64,000 nucleotides of DNA from Guillardia theta CCMP2712. Lineage: Eukaryota; Cryptophyceae; Pyrenomonadales; Geminigeraceae. This document shows, in pieces, positions 9,978 to 21,563 of this stretch. Numbering within the stretch: the stretch's first letter is position 1; each line of letters opens with the position of its first letter. Location of the stretch: assembly GCF_000315625.1 (NCBI RefSeq), contig NW_005434670.1, positions 683,282-747,281 on the forward strand, in the 5' to 3' direction. The notes beneath the pieces are model-generated. The model was given only the letters and a program-made list of their open reading frames with translations. It was not told the origin of the DNA and did not search any database. The translations under genes and the position numbers were made by a program.

Positions 9978-12900
9978 TCACTTCGGGATGACGTCGGTGA
10001 TCAGGCAGTATCCAAACGTTGGATGTCTGGTATCACTGACAAACACGGGGATGTCCTCCCCTACCTCATACCCGCAGCCTGCATGTCCATGTGAGAGGGG
10101 ACGGAGGGGAGGGGAGGAGGGAGCGAACCGTGCGGAAAACAGGAGAAGTGAGAGGAGAGCGACTTGCAATTGTTGATGAAGTCGAATTGCTGCATGTCAC
10201 ATATCATCCCTGCGAACAATCCAGTAAGATCCTCCTCCTCCTCCTCCTCCTCCTCCTCCTCCTCCTCCTCCCTATGAATACGACCTCTATCTCAACCTGT
10301 AGCAACTCTCCTGCTGCCCCGCTCCTCTCATCCTCTCCTTCCTGCCCGTGCTGCTCTCTGCATTCAAGCTACTTCCACAATATCCTCCTCTCCTGCTCTC
10401 CTCCTCTCCTCACCATTCCGCTTGCAGTGATCCAGGCAGCTGACACCCTGTGGGGCAGCTGAGGCCTTGAAGGAGGGAGGAGGCACGAGCTTCTCTTGCT
10501 CGGGAGTGAGAGGGCTCAGCCTCCTGTCGTACAAGAAGATCGTCTTGCGATTCCTCTTCACGATGGACACTCGCCTGCCAACATGTCGGAACCTCCCTCT
10601 TCCTCCTTCTTCCCTCCCCCTTCTTGCTCCCTCCTCCTCCCGTCTACCAGCTCTCTCCAACCATCGCACCCAGTTGCACCCGTCCCCTGCTCTTCTCCTC
10701 CCTCCCGAATGCGAGCAAGTCTCACTTGAAGGAGACGCGCGGCCAGTTAGAAGGATACGCCCCGAGGCCCCGCGCCAACTTGCTCCACTCCTCCCGCACG
10801 TAGCCAACACGGAGAGTCTGCTGTGACCCGTCCGGGACGATGGAGAGAATTTGGTGAGGGCCGACGGGTCGAGCAGCAGCGAGCTGAGCCTGAGGAGAAC
10901 AGCATTAGCATAGCGAAGCGAGAAGGAGGAGAGGAGGCGGGATGGGGGGTGGAGGGATTCGGAGGAGCAGCAAGGGTGGCACGATAGAAAGGGGGCAGGA
11001 GATAGTGGAGGGAGGAGCAGGGGTGGTAGGAGGAGATTCCACCGTCATCCAGGCCTGGTATCGATCATGCAAGAGGTAGGAGAGGTCGCCGTAGTCAACG
11101 TGCGGGGAGGTGGCGACAGCGATCTTGGACAGCCTCTGCTCGTAGTCATAATTGCTGACCGTCGCCCCCGTCGACCCGATGTTGTGGTTGCGAGGGACCT
11201 CGGGGATTATGCAGTCTCGTCCCTTCGCCTGCTCGTCCACTCGCATCCAGTGGTCCCAACTGTCACGAGGACGGTCAGCTCAAGAACCAGCTCCTGCCTC
11301 TCCTCCCCCGTCACCGCCCCCCACTCCTCTCCCCTCTTCCTGATACCCTTCCTGTCCATGGTTTCACTTTTCCTCAACTTGCTCTCTCTCTCCTCCTGCT
11401 GACCAGCTTCTTTCGCCTCCTGCTTCCTCCATCTCACCTGTGCATGGGCCACTTATGTCGGAGCTCATCCATCCACAGTTCCTTTCGGAGCATCCAACCC
11501 AATCCAGGAAAGAAGTCTACATACATCGCATGGTCACCAAATGAAGGGAGGGGGAGGAGGAGGAGGAAGAGGACTATGAAGAAAGCAGAGGAAGAGAATT
11601 GAAGGGACAGGAGACCGAGGAGGGAGGGGAGTGGAGGTTGGAAAGGATGAAAGGAAGCAGCACCAGTGCGATGAAGCGTTTTCTCGTCCATGTCCATGTG
11701 CATGTATGCGTTATCATTCCAAGAGGAGACGCACATGAGCGTTGCATCTGAGTCGAGCAGGGGAGCAGTAGCCTGCACCCTCGTGACCTTCTCCTCCCTC
11801 CTCCCCCTACTTCTCCTCCCTCCTCCCCCCTCCTCCTTCTCCTCCTCCCTCTTCCTACCCGCACCCTCCTCCCTCCTTGTCCTGACCTCGAAGTAGGCGA
11901 GCGCGTCTGGCGCCATCACCATGTCCTCCTCGATTAGGATCGCGTGGTTGATGTTCTTCTCTGTCTCAAAGACCGTCTTGAGCACGAACTTGTAGTGATC
12001 GGCGATGTAATGCATGGTTGCTTGATCACCCTTTGATCTATGATCCTGTGTCCTCCATTTCTCAGCCAACATGCTTTCTCCTCTTCCCTTTCCTCTTCTA
12101 CATTTCGTCGCCCCGTGCCCATCCCTCCCAACTCATCCTGCCTGCTCCCCTGCCCTCCTCCCATTCCCCCCTTCATGTCTCGGACTACCTGCCTCAAGTC
12201 GTTCACGACGAACTTGATGAATGGCTTTGAAGATTCCAGGTCCTGTCTGCATGTCAACGACGCCTACGGAAACATGCCCACGGCAATCGCCACGAGGGAT
12301 GAAGAGCAAATCAAGACGTCAAGGAAGAGTGTGGAGGGGATTGGGGAGGGAGAGGAAGAGGAAGAGGAAGAGGAGGGGAGGAGAGAGATTGAATTTCTAC
12401 CTTAGCATACATCCTGACCTTGGCGTCGCTGCCATCCTGGGAAATGAAAACCTTCGCAGCAAACATGATGAGAGAAGGCGAGGAGGACGAAGCAAGAGCA
12501 ACACCTTGTACTCTTCGATCCCCTTAAGATTCAGCAGGGAGCCCATCGTCTGCCTCAGATAGTTCTCCCGCTTGCACGCCAGCACAACTATGGCAGTCGT
12601 CTCCCTCGAAAACATCTTGGAGTCCCTGCTGACCGGCCAAGGAGTCAGTGGAAGCACGACAGGCGACCCGGAGGAAACAAGGCCAGCACAAACAATCGCT
12701 CCTCACCTCAAGATCTTCGAGAGGCTCTCCCGACTGCCTCGCTCCTCGTCCTCCAGCTTCTTTGTACCTCCTCCTCTCTCTGCCGGCTGCGGCAACGGTC
12801 GATCCTCCGCTGCTTTCTTCATGCCGCTCAGCAACGAGGCGTTCAGCAGCGAAGAGGAAGGAGAGGAGGAGGAGGAGGAGGAGGAGGAGGAGGAGGAGGA

Positions 12901-13657
12901 ACTGAGATCTCCCTCCACCTTTCTAGGTCCCTCCTGCCTGTTCACATTTCCAGCCAAGACGGGAAGATCAGCCTGAGGAAGCTGGATCTTCACTTGACCT
13001 TCCTGCCCACCAGCCGCCCTGCTTCCCTCAAAGGAGCGTTCCAGCTTCGCTTGCGAGTCTTGAGCATGAGCCGCTGCATGTGGCAGAGTCGCACTCGCAG
13101 CAGGGCGACCCTGTTCCCAGCATGTTAATTCAATGCCGATGACGTCAAATGAAACGGGAGGCGGCGATGATGGGACGGATCGAATGATAGGTTGAAACGG
13201 AGGGAGGCAGGAAGGGGAGAAGAGAGACAAGGGGCTCTAGAGATATGAAATGACGAGCATCAAAGATTGACACGAAGATCGCACACCCGCACCCTTCCTC
13301 CAACCCTTGACCCGCAGCGAGTGAACCCGTACTCGCGTGCCCCGGCAGCACAACAAGGAAACACATCACGTCCGTGGGAGTCGAAGTCCAAGACGCAGCA
13401 GACAAAGGGGAAGGAGTGGCCCATGTCACGAGACGCAGGAGGAGCTTCAGAAGGGGGGGGGGGAGGGGGTTTGATGAGCGATGAGGACAGCTTGCTACAG
13501 CTCCTCCCACCTTCTTGGCGTGGGACCAGTTGGGGGGTCTCTTGAACCCCCAGGCTTCTTCGTCCTCATGTGGAGGCAACGTGAAACTGTAAAGGAGCAG
13601 CGACATGGCCCACGCCCCCACCGACAGCCCCACCAGCCATTCCACGCCTAATCGCAT
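9978..13657 (-). CDS. GT13 N-acetylglucosaminyltransferase (GnT-I/POMGNT1-like) with Cys-rich tail
   Basis: A type II Golgi enzyme that should transfer GlcNAc from UDP-GlcNAc to a mannose-type acceptor. The ATG at 13657 starts MRLGVEWLVGLSVGAWAMSL, a membrane anchor; a Ser-rich stem follows (poly-Ser coded at about 12860-12900). Catalytic exons, in order: TTAIVVLACKRENYLRQTM (about 12500-12610), VFISQDGSDAKVRMYAK (12405-12460), DHRSKGDQATMHYIADHYKF with the metal-site motif LIEEDMVMAPDALAYFE (11890-12045), LMCVSSWNDNA, DFFPGLGWMLRKELW, WDHWMRV and CIIPEVPRNHNIGSTGATVS. The usual GT13 metal motif is EDD; EED is read here. After the catalytic domain come SCLDHCKRNGMICDMQQFDF and a Cys-spaced end closing ITDVIPK at 9980, resembling the Cys-rich C-terminus of MGAT5. 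Introns are mostly short. Exons between 13140 and 13520 are uncertain. Neighbours suggest no operon-like link. Confidence 0.82.
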
Positions 13658-14434
13658 CCTTCCATATTCCTTCACCCAGAGCTTTGAGGTGATCTTTACC
13701 ACTACCCGTACTTCTCAAATTCACCCGTCCATTGAAGCCCTTTACATGGGGAAAAGTGGGGTATTTCACACCTCTTACACACCTCATACCCTACCCTAGA
13801 TACTCACTACCCCTTTCACTTACCTCGCAATCCGATGATTCCGGGAGTCCCCAAAACAAGCACTACCCCTATTTTCCATATGTAATGTACCCACCCCCTC
13901 TCCAGGAGCGTGACTTTACTTCGCACATCCGCTCAGTGAAGTTCCGGCCGGCCCGGCGGCCCGGCGGCCCGACAGGCTGTGAGTGACGGATGAAGCCTTT
14001 GTGCCTTTAGAACAAGAATGTGAAGGGGTGGGGGTTATGTGATTACCGGTGTTATGAGCTGAAATAAGTACCGTAGAGGAATATTTTTTACGAAAGGGGG
14101 GTAGGGTTATGATTGAAGGGTTGGCCCGCAACGAGCACGAGCGGGGAAATGGCCGAGGTGAGCGTGATATGTGAAGAGAGGAGGAGGAGGAGGAGGAGGA
14201 AGAGGAGGAGAGGGAGGATGGTTCAGCATAATTTAGACAAGGAGAAGATCAGACGACGAAGAAGGTCAAGTGCGTAGCGAGTTGTGTGGTATAGGACGAG
14301 GGCAAGGAGGCATAGGGTCTCGCATTTTGAGGGGGTGTAGACGCTGAGTTTGTTGAAGACGGTGCAAGACATTTAGGTGAGACGAGTGCCAAGTGTAGAG
14401 GGGAGGAGAGGAAGGGAGGGAGAGGGAGGTAGTG
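13658..14434. other. Divergent intergenic region with CCACCCC words and a GC-rich patch
   Basis: This lies between the GT13 start (minus) and the isoleucyl-tRNA synthetase (plus). TACCCC/CACCCC-type words recur from 13730 to 13910, and a GGCCCGGCGG-rich patch lies at about 13938-13978. A (GAG)n purine tract occupies 14175-14215. No coding frame is supported. Confidence 0.5.
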
Positions 14435-17400
14435 ATGCACAGCTACATCAGGACAGGAGAAGTGTTTCATCCTACTTCTGACTCGCTCTTCCGTAGACGC
14501 TCGGAAAGAATGGACTGGAGGATGTCCCTCAGGACGTTCGATTTCCAGCGGAGGAAGAGAAGATCCTTGCCTACTGGGATCACATTGATGCCTTCCAAAC
14601 CTCTCTGAAGACTTCACGTGAGGAAGGGCGGCCTGAGTTCACTTTCTACGACGGCCCTCCGTTCGCAACCGGCATGCCCCACTACGGGCACATCCTCGCA
14701 GGGACCATCAAGGACTGCATCACTCGCTACTGGCACATGAACGGGTTCCACGTGGAGAGAAAGTGGGGATGGGACACGCACGGGCTCCCGGTGGAGTACG
14801 AGATCGATCAGAAGCTGGGGATCAAGTCGCGCGACGACGTTCTGAAGATGACTGTGGCAAAGTATAACGCGGAGTGTAGAAGCGTCGTGATGAGGTACGC
14901 CAGCGAGTGGAAGCGAGTCGTGAGGAGGCTGGCGCGCTGGATCGACATGGAGAATGACTACAAGACGCTGGACCCGACCTTCATGGAGACGGTGTGGTGG
15001 GTGTGCAAGCAGATGTTCGACAAGGACCTTATCTACCGGGGCTACAAGGTCATGCCCTACTCCACCGCCTGCAGCACTCCCCTCTCCAACTTCGAGGCTG
15101 GGCAGAACTACAAGGATGTCTCCGACCCCGAGTGCGTCGTCAGTCTCCCCATCATAGGCTCCGAACCTCCCGCCAGCATGCTCGCATGGACTACCACGCC
15201 GTGGACCCTTCCGTCCAACCTTGCCCTCTGCGTCCACCCGACGATGGAGTACGCATACGTAGAGGATGTAAAGACGTCTGCTGTGTACGTGCTTGCGGTT
15301 CCTCGCCTCGTGCAGCTGTATAAGAAGGAGTCGGAGTACAAGGTGTTGAAGACAGTCAAGGGCCAGGAGCTGAGGGGTTTGAAGTACGAGCCGCTCTTCA
15401 ACTTCTTCGTGGAGAGGAAAGGAGACGTCGGATTCCGAGTCCTCTGCGACGAGTACGTGACGGCAGACTCGGGTACGGGGATCGTCCACCAGGCCCCCGC
15501 CTTCGGAGAGGATGATTACAGGGTCTGCCTCAAGGAGGGTGTGATCTTCAAGGGAGAGCACGTGCCTTGCCCTGTGGACGCCGACGGACGTTTCACAGAG
15601 GAGGTGTCAGACTTCCAGGGACAGCACGTGAAGGAGGCGGACAAGGCCATCCTGGCGTCGCTAAAGGCGAGCGGGAGGTTGGTGAAGTCAGGGGCGATCA
15701 AGCATAGCTACCCCTTCTGCTGGAGGTCCGACACGCCGCTGATCTACAAGGCCGTGCCTTCCTGGTTCGTCAAGGTAGAGACGCTCAAGGAGAAGCTGCT
15801 GGCGAACAACGACAAGACCTACTGGGTCCCCGACTTCGTCAAGGAGAAGAGGTTCCACAACTGGCTGGCTGGAGCGCGAGACTGGGCCATCTCTCGCAAC
15901 AGGTTCTGGGGCACCCCCATCCCCATCTGGCACTCGGAGGACTGGGAGGAGGTGATCTGTGTGGGGAGCGTGGACGAACTGGAGCAGCTGTCGGGGGTGA
16001 GGGTCAACGATCTTCACAAGGACTCCATCGACCACATCACCATCCCCTCCAAGATGGGCAAGGGAGAGCTGAGGAGGGTGGAGGAGGTGTTCGACTGCTG
16101 GTTCGAGAGCGGCTCGATGCCGTACGCGCAGTGCCACTACCCGTTCGAGAACAAGGAGAAGTTCGAGAAGACCTTCCCTGCCGACTTCATCGCCGAGGGG
16201 CTGGACCAGACCCGAGGATGGTTCTACACGCTCATGGTGATCGGAACTGCTCTCTTTGACAAGCCCGCGTTCAAGAATGTGATCGTGAACGGGCTTGTGC
16301 TTGCGGAGGACGGGAAGAAGATGAGCAAGAGGCTGAAGAACTACCCGGACCCCGAGCTCGTCATTAACTCCCACGGCGCAGACGCGCTCAGGATGTACCT
16401 GATAAACTCGCCGGTGGTGAGAGGAGAGGAGCTTCGCTTCAAGGAGCAGGGCGTCAAGGACGTCGTCCGAGATGTCTTCCTCCCCTGGTACAACGCCTAC
16501 CGCTTCCTTATCCAAGTGGTCCGCCGCCTCCAGAGCGAGGAGGGCGTGACGGTGCAGGGCAGCGGGACCGGCTACATCCAGTCGGACAACACCATGGACC
16601 AGTGGATCCAGGCGGCAGCGGCTGGCCTCCTGCAGTTCGTGCAGAAGGAGATGCAGGCCTATCGCCTCTACACCGTCGTGCCCCGCCTGTTGCGCTTCAT
16701 GGAGGACCTGACCAACTGGTACGTGAAGATGAACCGCAAGCGCCTCAAGGGAGGAGCAGGAGTGGAGGAGGCGACCGTGTCCATCCGTGTCCTGCTGCAG
16801 GTCCTCCTGACCCTCGTGCGCTCCATGGCGCCGTTCACCCCGATGTTCTGCGAGCTCCTGTACATGAACCTCCGCAACCTCCTCCCCGAGAGCGAACGCA
16901 AGGACAGCGTCCACTACCTCGACTTCCCGCAGGCGAACCTGGAGGCCGTGAACGAGAGGATGGAGCTCAAGGTCCGCAGGATGCAAGTGCTGATCGAGAA
17001 GGGGAGAATCGCCCGCGACAAGCGCGGCATCTCCCTCCGCACGCCCATCCGCGCCGTCACCGTGATCTGCCCCAACACCGAGCTCCTCCAGGACATCGAG
17101 GACCTCAAGGGCTACGTGCTCGAAGAGCTCAACGTCCGCTCCCTTTCCACGACGACGGAGGAGGGAGACATGGTCACTCGGTCTGCTGCTCCTGACAACA
17201 CCATCCTCGGCCGACGGCTGGGCAAGGCGTTCAAGGAGGTGTCGGCCAAGATCAAGACGCTGACCAACGCGGAACTGATGGAGTACGAGAGGAAGGGACA
17301 GCTGGACGTGTGCGGGAGTGTCCTGTCGGGAGACGACCTAAAGATCACCCGCTCCTTCAACGGGGACACGGAGACGGTGCAGGCGGAGTCGTACGACGAG

Positions 17401-18138
17401 GTCCTCGCGCTGTTCGACGTCGGGCTGGACGAGTCACTCCGGCAGGAGGGGGCGGCGAGGGAGATCGTGTCCCGTGTACAGCAGATGAGGAAGAAGGCTG
17501 GTCTGCTCCCCGAGGACCTGATCGAAGTCTTCTACGAGAGCAGCGACGAGTCGTTTCTCAGCATCCTCGCCAACCACATGGACACCATCAAGTCAGCCAT
17601 CAGGGTGGAGCTCCTGCCGCGGGGAAGGATGCCTGGATACCTTCAGCCCCTGGTCATCCTCCAGAGCGAGGAGGACGTGAATGGCATGAAGATTAGTCTC
17701 ACGATCACTCGCGCGTGCCTGCACGTCTCTCAGCAAGCTGCAGATGTTTCTCAGGGAGTTTCTATCGAAGCATTGCAGGTTACCTTCTACCTCATCCTCC
17801 TCCCTCTCCAACTTGCCCTCTCCCTGATGTCCCCACTGTTTTCTTCCCTCTTTGCCGCACCTCCCCCTTTTCTACTTGTTGCTGATGAGCGATGCGTCCA
17901 GTCGGCCGTTATGAGTCTGCAACTTGCCTCAGCCAAGAAGTCGATGACGTCTGGGGCTATCCAGGTGGTTCTCATCGCGCCTACTGCCCTCCTGTCGATT
18001 CCTTGCTCGATACCACTCACGTTTATCCCTCCCGCCCTACCATCTGACTCTCTTTCTCTGCAGGTGGCGGTGGATGGCAAGCAAGTGGAGCTACAGGCGG
18101 GCAAGCATGTGTTTCCCAGCGTTGCTGAAATGAATTAG
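14435..18138 (+). CDS. Isoleucyl-tRNA synthetase, cytosolic type
   Basis: This charges tRNA-Ile with isoleucine (class I synthetase). The large exon runs uninterrupted from an acceptor at 14496. It begins NGLEDVPQDVRFPAEEEKIL and carries the HIGH motif as PPFATGMPHYGHILAG, WDTHGLPVEYEID, the editing-domain region, DQTRGWFYTLMV, and KMSKS as GKKMSKRLKNYPDPELV. It matches the eukaryotic cytosolic form, about 1080 residues, with no targeting peptide. Two introns near the 3' end (17779-17900 and 17965-18063) happen to stay open, but their GT...AG ends and hydrophobic translations mark them as introns. The protein ends KHVFPSVAEMN. The first exon is doubtful: an ATG at 14435 gives nine codons and a 35-nt intron in phase. 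The long antisense open frames opposite this gene are composition shadows. Confidence 0.93.
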
Positions 18139-21100
18139 CAATCTGTGTGTTCAGTTCTCTTGTCATAAACTTTACACGCATACAGTCGTTTTGTTTTATT
18201 CCCACATGATCCCTCAACCTTGAACCTCAGCGGCCTGGAACGTCTCGTGGGGTTCTATCACTAAGAGCACCGTGCCGTGCCCCTTCTAACTCGCTGAGAA
18301 GTATATCCCACGGCCTCCATGAAGGCATGGCGGAGACGCAGCACGTCGGAGTCATCGGATCGTCTGCAGCACCAGCGGCCTCCGCTGAGTGCCATCGCTG
18401 CGTTTCAATTGTGTCCAGGTCTGGGCGTCCAGACATGTCGCATCATACATTCTCCTGGCTCGTCGATCCCTTGAGTGGGGTCGTATTATCTTATCGCAAC
18501 TTCGCTTGCAGGTAGCTGAGCGCACCGTGACCCCCAAGTAGCGCAAAACACTTGACACATGTTTGCATTCGGATCTAATTATGTGCTCCTGAGACACTAG
18601 GCTACACAACGCGCCCTGACGGCGCCGACGGGCCCCGGAGTTGCCTGAAGCGAAGACAGCATGCTGGGCCCAGCGATTGAGCCATGATCATCGCCCACTG
18701 ATCAGCAGCTCAATGTGATCCACTACTCCATAAATTTGACGGGTCCCAGTTTCAGCCATGACATGTTCACCAGAGGATCTTTCCTTCACGAACTTGATCT
18801 GTAACTGTCACCGTTACATCAGGAGTCGTAAAGATCCATCCGGGAGTCCCGCGACTTGACTAAAACTTAGCTGTTAATTAACTCTTCGGGATTTCCCGTG
18901 ACCCTTGTGCCCTCCCCTCCCCCGCCCCCCCTCCCAGACCACCCCCCAGGCCACCCACCCCCACCCCTCATCCCGGAGTTGATTTCCCGAAAAAAAGATT
19001 TTGTTGGAAGTGACCGCCAGGTTTGTGAACGTCAAAGGCAAAAAGTCGGAATAATTTCAAATATAAAGACAATAAATGAATCGTGTTTTAAACTTCTCGG
19101 CAATGACCGAAGGGCCTTCGGCCCGTTTCCCGCCGGCTCCCAGATTCCAGATTCCAGATTTTTTCATACAAATATAAGTCAAATTCTTTTTTTTCTACTC
19201 CAAATGTTTTGGAGAACTCAACTATAAGTCATTTTAATTTGAGAATGAAACGATGCGGTTGACTTTCCCAGATTTTGCTTTTCGAATGGGCAGGCACTAT
19301 ATGGAAATATACTATTAGCTCAATCGAGAAAAATTGTTAGAAGGTAGGGAGGGTACGCTGGGAGCATCAAATATGAACAGGCAGTGGACCCACCCCCTGT
19401 CAGTATGTATTGAAAGCACCGGTGAATATTTCGGGGTAAATTTCAAATTAGTTTGAATAAAGTCAAAAATCTGGAATCTGGGAGCCGGCGGGAAACGGGC
19501 CTTCTCCTTTCCATGCATTTTTCAAATTTAACCAGCAGGCCCTACACAACCCCTCCCCCCTCTCCTCTCCCGATCACCACCCCCTCATGGGGTGGGGTAC
19601 CGAAAAGAAAATTACATTTTTTCACAAATCGAGTTGAACGGCCGGACTCGAAATGGCAACGGTTGGTGATACCATCTCATGCAACTTAAGTTGCAAGTCA
19701 CGTGTCCTAAAAAATTGAAAACTATATATACCCCACCCCACCCCTGAATACTAGGTGTTTGCGTACTACCCCTATCTCCATTGATCTGCACAAAATCATA
19801 TGCCCCCCTTGGTACCACCCCACCCCTTTGATTTCACTGAAGTCAACTTTTGCTGAACTTGCTTCTCCCGAACGAAAGACCCCTACCTCCTAGTTCGAGG
19901 CTGTGCTGTCCCCACAAAATCACCATCATTGCCTGCACGGCCTGCCTTCGAGATTTCTATAGGCAGTCTATATGATATCAGACGCCCATCCTTGCATACT
20001 GCCGTACATGCTGCTGATCCCCACACCCTAGATGCCCTTATCCCCTCCTTCTCCCAGGCTGCCACGAGGTCAGCCTCACGGACCTCTTAACGCCTCCCAG
20101 CTCTGTTTACTTTGAAAAGTCTTGACCTCAACGTACCCCTTCAAATCTCCTTTTTTCAGACCCCACCCTATTAGACAGAATGTATCTGCCCTTACAAGCA
20201 GTTAGGACGGGCAAATCGGAAACGGGCAAACGTGTTCACAAAGTAGCAGGGGTGACTAATGGGTGTATGGAGGTAGGGGTACTCAGTCGGATACGTCAGG
20301 GGCAAAAAGCTGGCAGGGGGAGGCGGAAGGGGTTGAGGAAATACAGAGGTAGACATGAGGCTCGGAGGAATCAGCGGGGAATGTTGGGGGAATGAGAGCA
20401 GGCAGGCGGATGTACTTTTAAGTGCGAGAGGGAAACAGGGGTGGGTATCGTGAGAAGAGGGTTTCACGTGGGGTGGGGGTAGGGACTGTGACTGGGCCGT
20501 GAGCTCTGTTGATGACCAGCTTTTAAATCGATGCGAAAGTGGTACCACACCCCACATCCTGATCAGGACCCCACACTTGAAATTGGGTCCCGTGCTTGAC
20601 CCAGGTTCCTTGGTGAAAAAGGGGGGTATGAGCGAGTCAAATTCATTCACCACCCGTCTGAAGTAGGGTGCTACCACACAAGTTCATACGGGGGCATAAG
20701 AGGTCCTCAAAACCTTAAGTACCTTCTGCGTACCACCCCAATCTGAAGCTTCCTATGCCTCCCCTCGATGGACCCACCCCGTCCCACTCAACCGACAAAA
20801 AGCCACCCCGTAACTTCTTTCTATTTCCCTACCCACCCACGGTGCCTTCCGATGCACCTCAATGAAATTCTCTACCCCATCTTCTATCCCTTCAAACTAC
20901 CCCTAGTCAAGTAAGGATTGACTTCTCCATGTCTTGTGACCCTTTGCAGGTGCTCTGGTCTACCCACCCCTTCTCAAATCAACCCACCCACCCCACCTAC
21001 GTGTTTGATTGGGGATCATTCGATCCAGTCTCTTTCGGAAGGATTCTTCCATCACGACCCCCGTAGTTCAAACACCCCCGTCAAATTCCACCCCACCTCC

Positions 21101-21563
21101 TCGTTCCGAAAAAAAATTGTTGAGTTCCGAGGCTACCCCCCTTCCATCGGTGTTCCTCCAACAAACGCATTTCCACCCCTGGCTTTCCCACCTACGTCCT
21201 ATAACATATCCTATTAAGGTTCCACTACCCCCGTTTGTTCATCAAAATTTTACTTTTGTATCTCTTCATGACCCCACCCTAGGATCCGCCCACTACCCCT
21301 ACCTCCCTATGAAATTCAATCCAAACCCCCACCACAGTGCAAGACGTTCCCCCCAAGTCAACATTCATTGCTCCTCATCCACGTTTCCCCTGTCCCCATC
21401 TTTCTGTTCACGAGACAAGTTTGACGGCAGCCCAACACTATCGAACCTGCTTGCCGCTTCCTTCCCTGCTCTTTCGACTACTTACCGTGAGAGTCGATCC
21501 CTTCCTGTCTTTTAAAGCTATACGAGTGACAAAATTTCGCCACTCTTCAATACCGCCCCGATC
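18139..21563. repeat. 3.4-kb gene desert rich in CCACCCC/GGGGTGGG words
   Basis: No credible gene was found. From about 18895 the sequence is dominated by pyrimidine runs with CCACCCC, TACCCC and CCCCTAC words, many read as T(A)CCCC blocks, with AT-rich interruptions. An exact GGGGTGGGGTAC lies at 19589-19600. The block also contains the inverted-repeat element annotated separately. The same kind of sequence recurs between other genes of the window, so it is probably a degenerate dispersed repeat family and not unique sequence. Confidence 0.55.
19120..19501. mobile_element. 382-bp element with perfect 34-bp terminal inverted repeats (MITE-like)
   Basis: Positions 19120-19153 and 19468-19501 are exact reverse complements over 34 bases; each arm begins GGCCCGTTTCCCGCCGGCTC at its outer end. 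The interior is AT-rich and has no open frame of note, so the element is non-autonomous. CCTTC occurs beside both ends (19115-19119 on the left; overlapping and following the right arm), with TTC immediately outside both arms, a possible target duplication of 3 bp. The left arm has one extra CCAGATT unit on its inner side. Confidence 0.72.

Noticed and set aside
9762-10094. Arg/Trp-rich open frame
   Set aside because: It translates GGT and GAG repeats and overlaps the last exon of the GT13 gene on the other strand.
15688-16986. 432-codon open frame antisense to isoleucyl-tRNA synthetase
   Set aside because: It mirrors codon use of the synthetase, is Leu/His/Glu/Val rich with no motif, and needs no independent signal; the opposite frame has firm family motifs.
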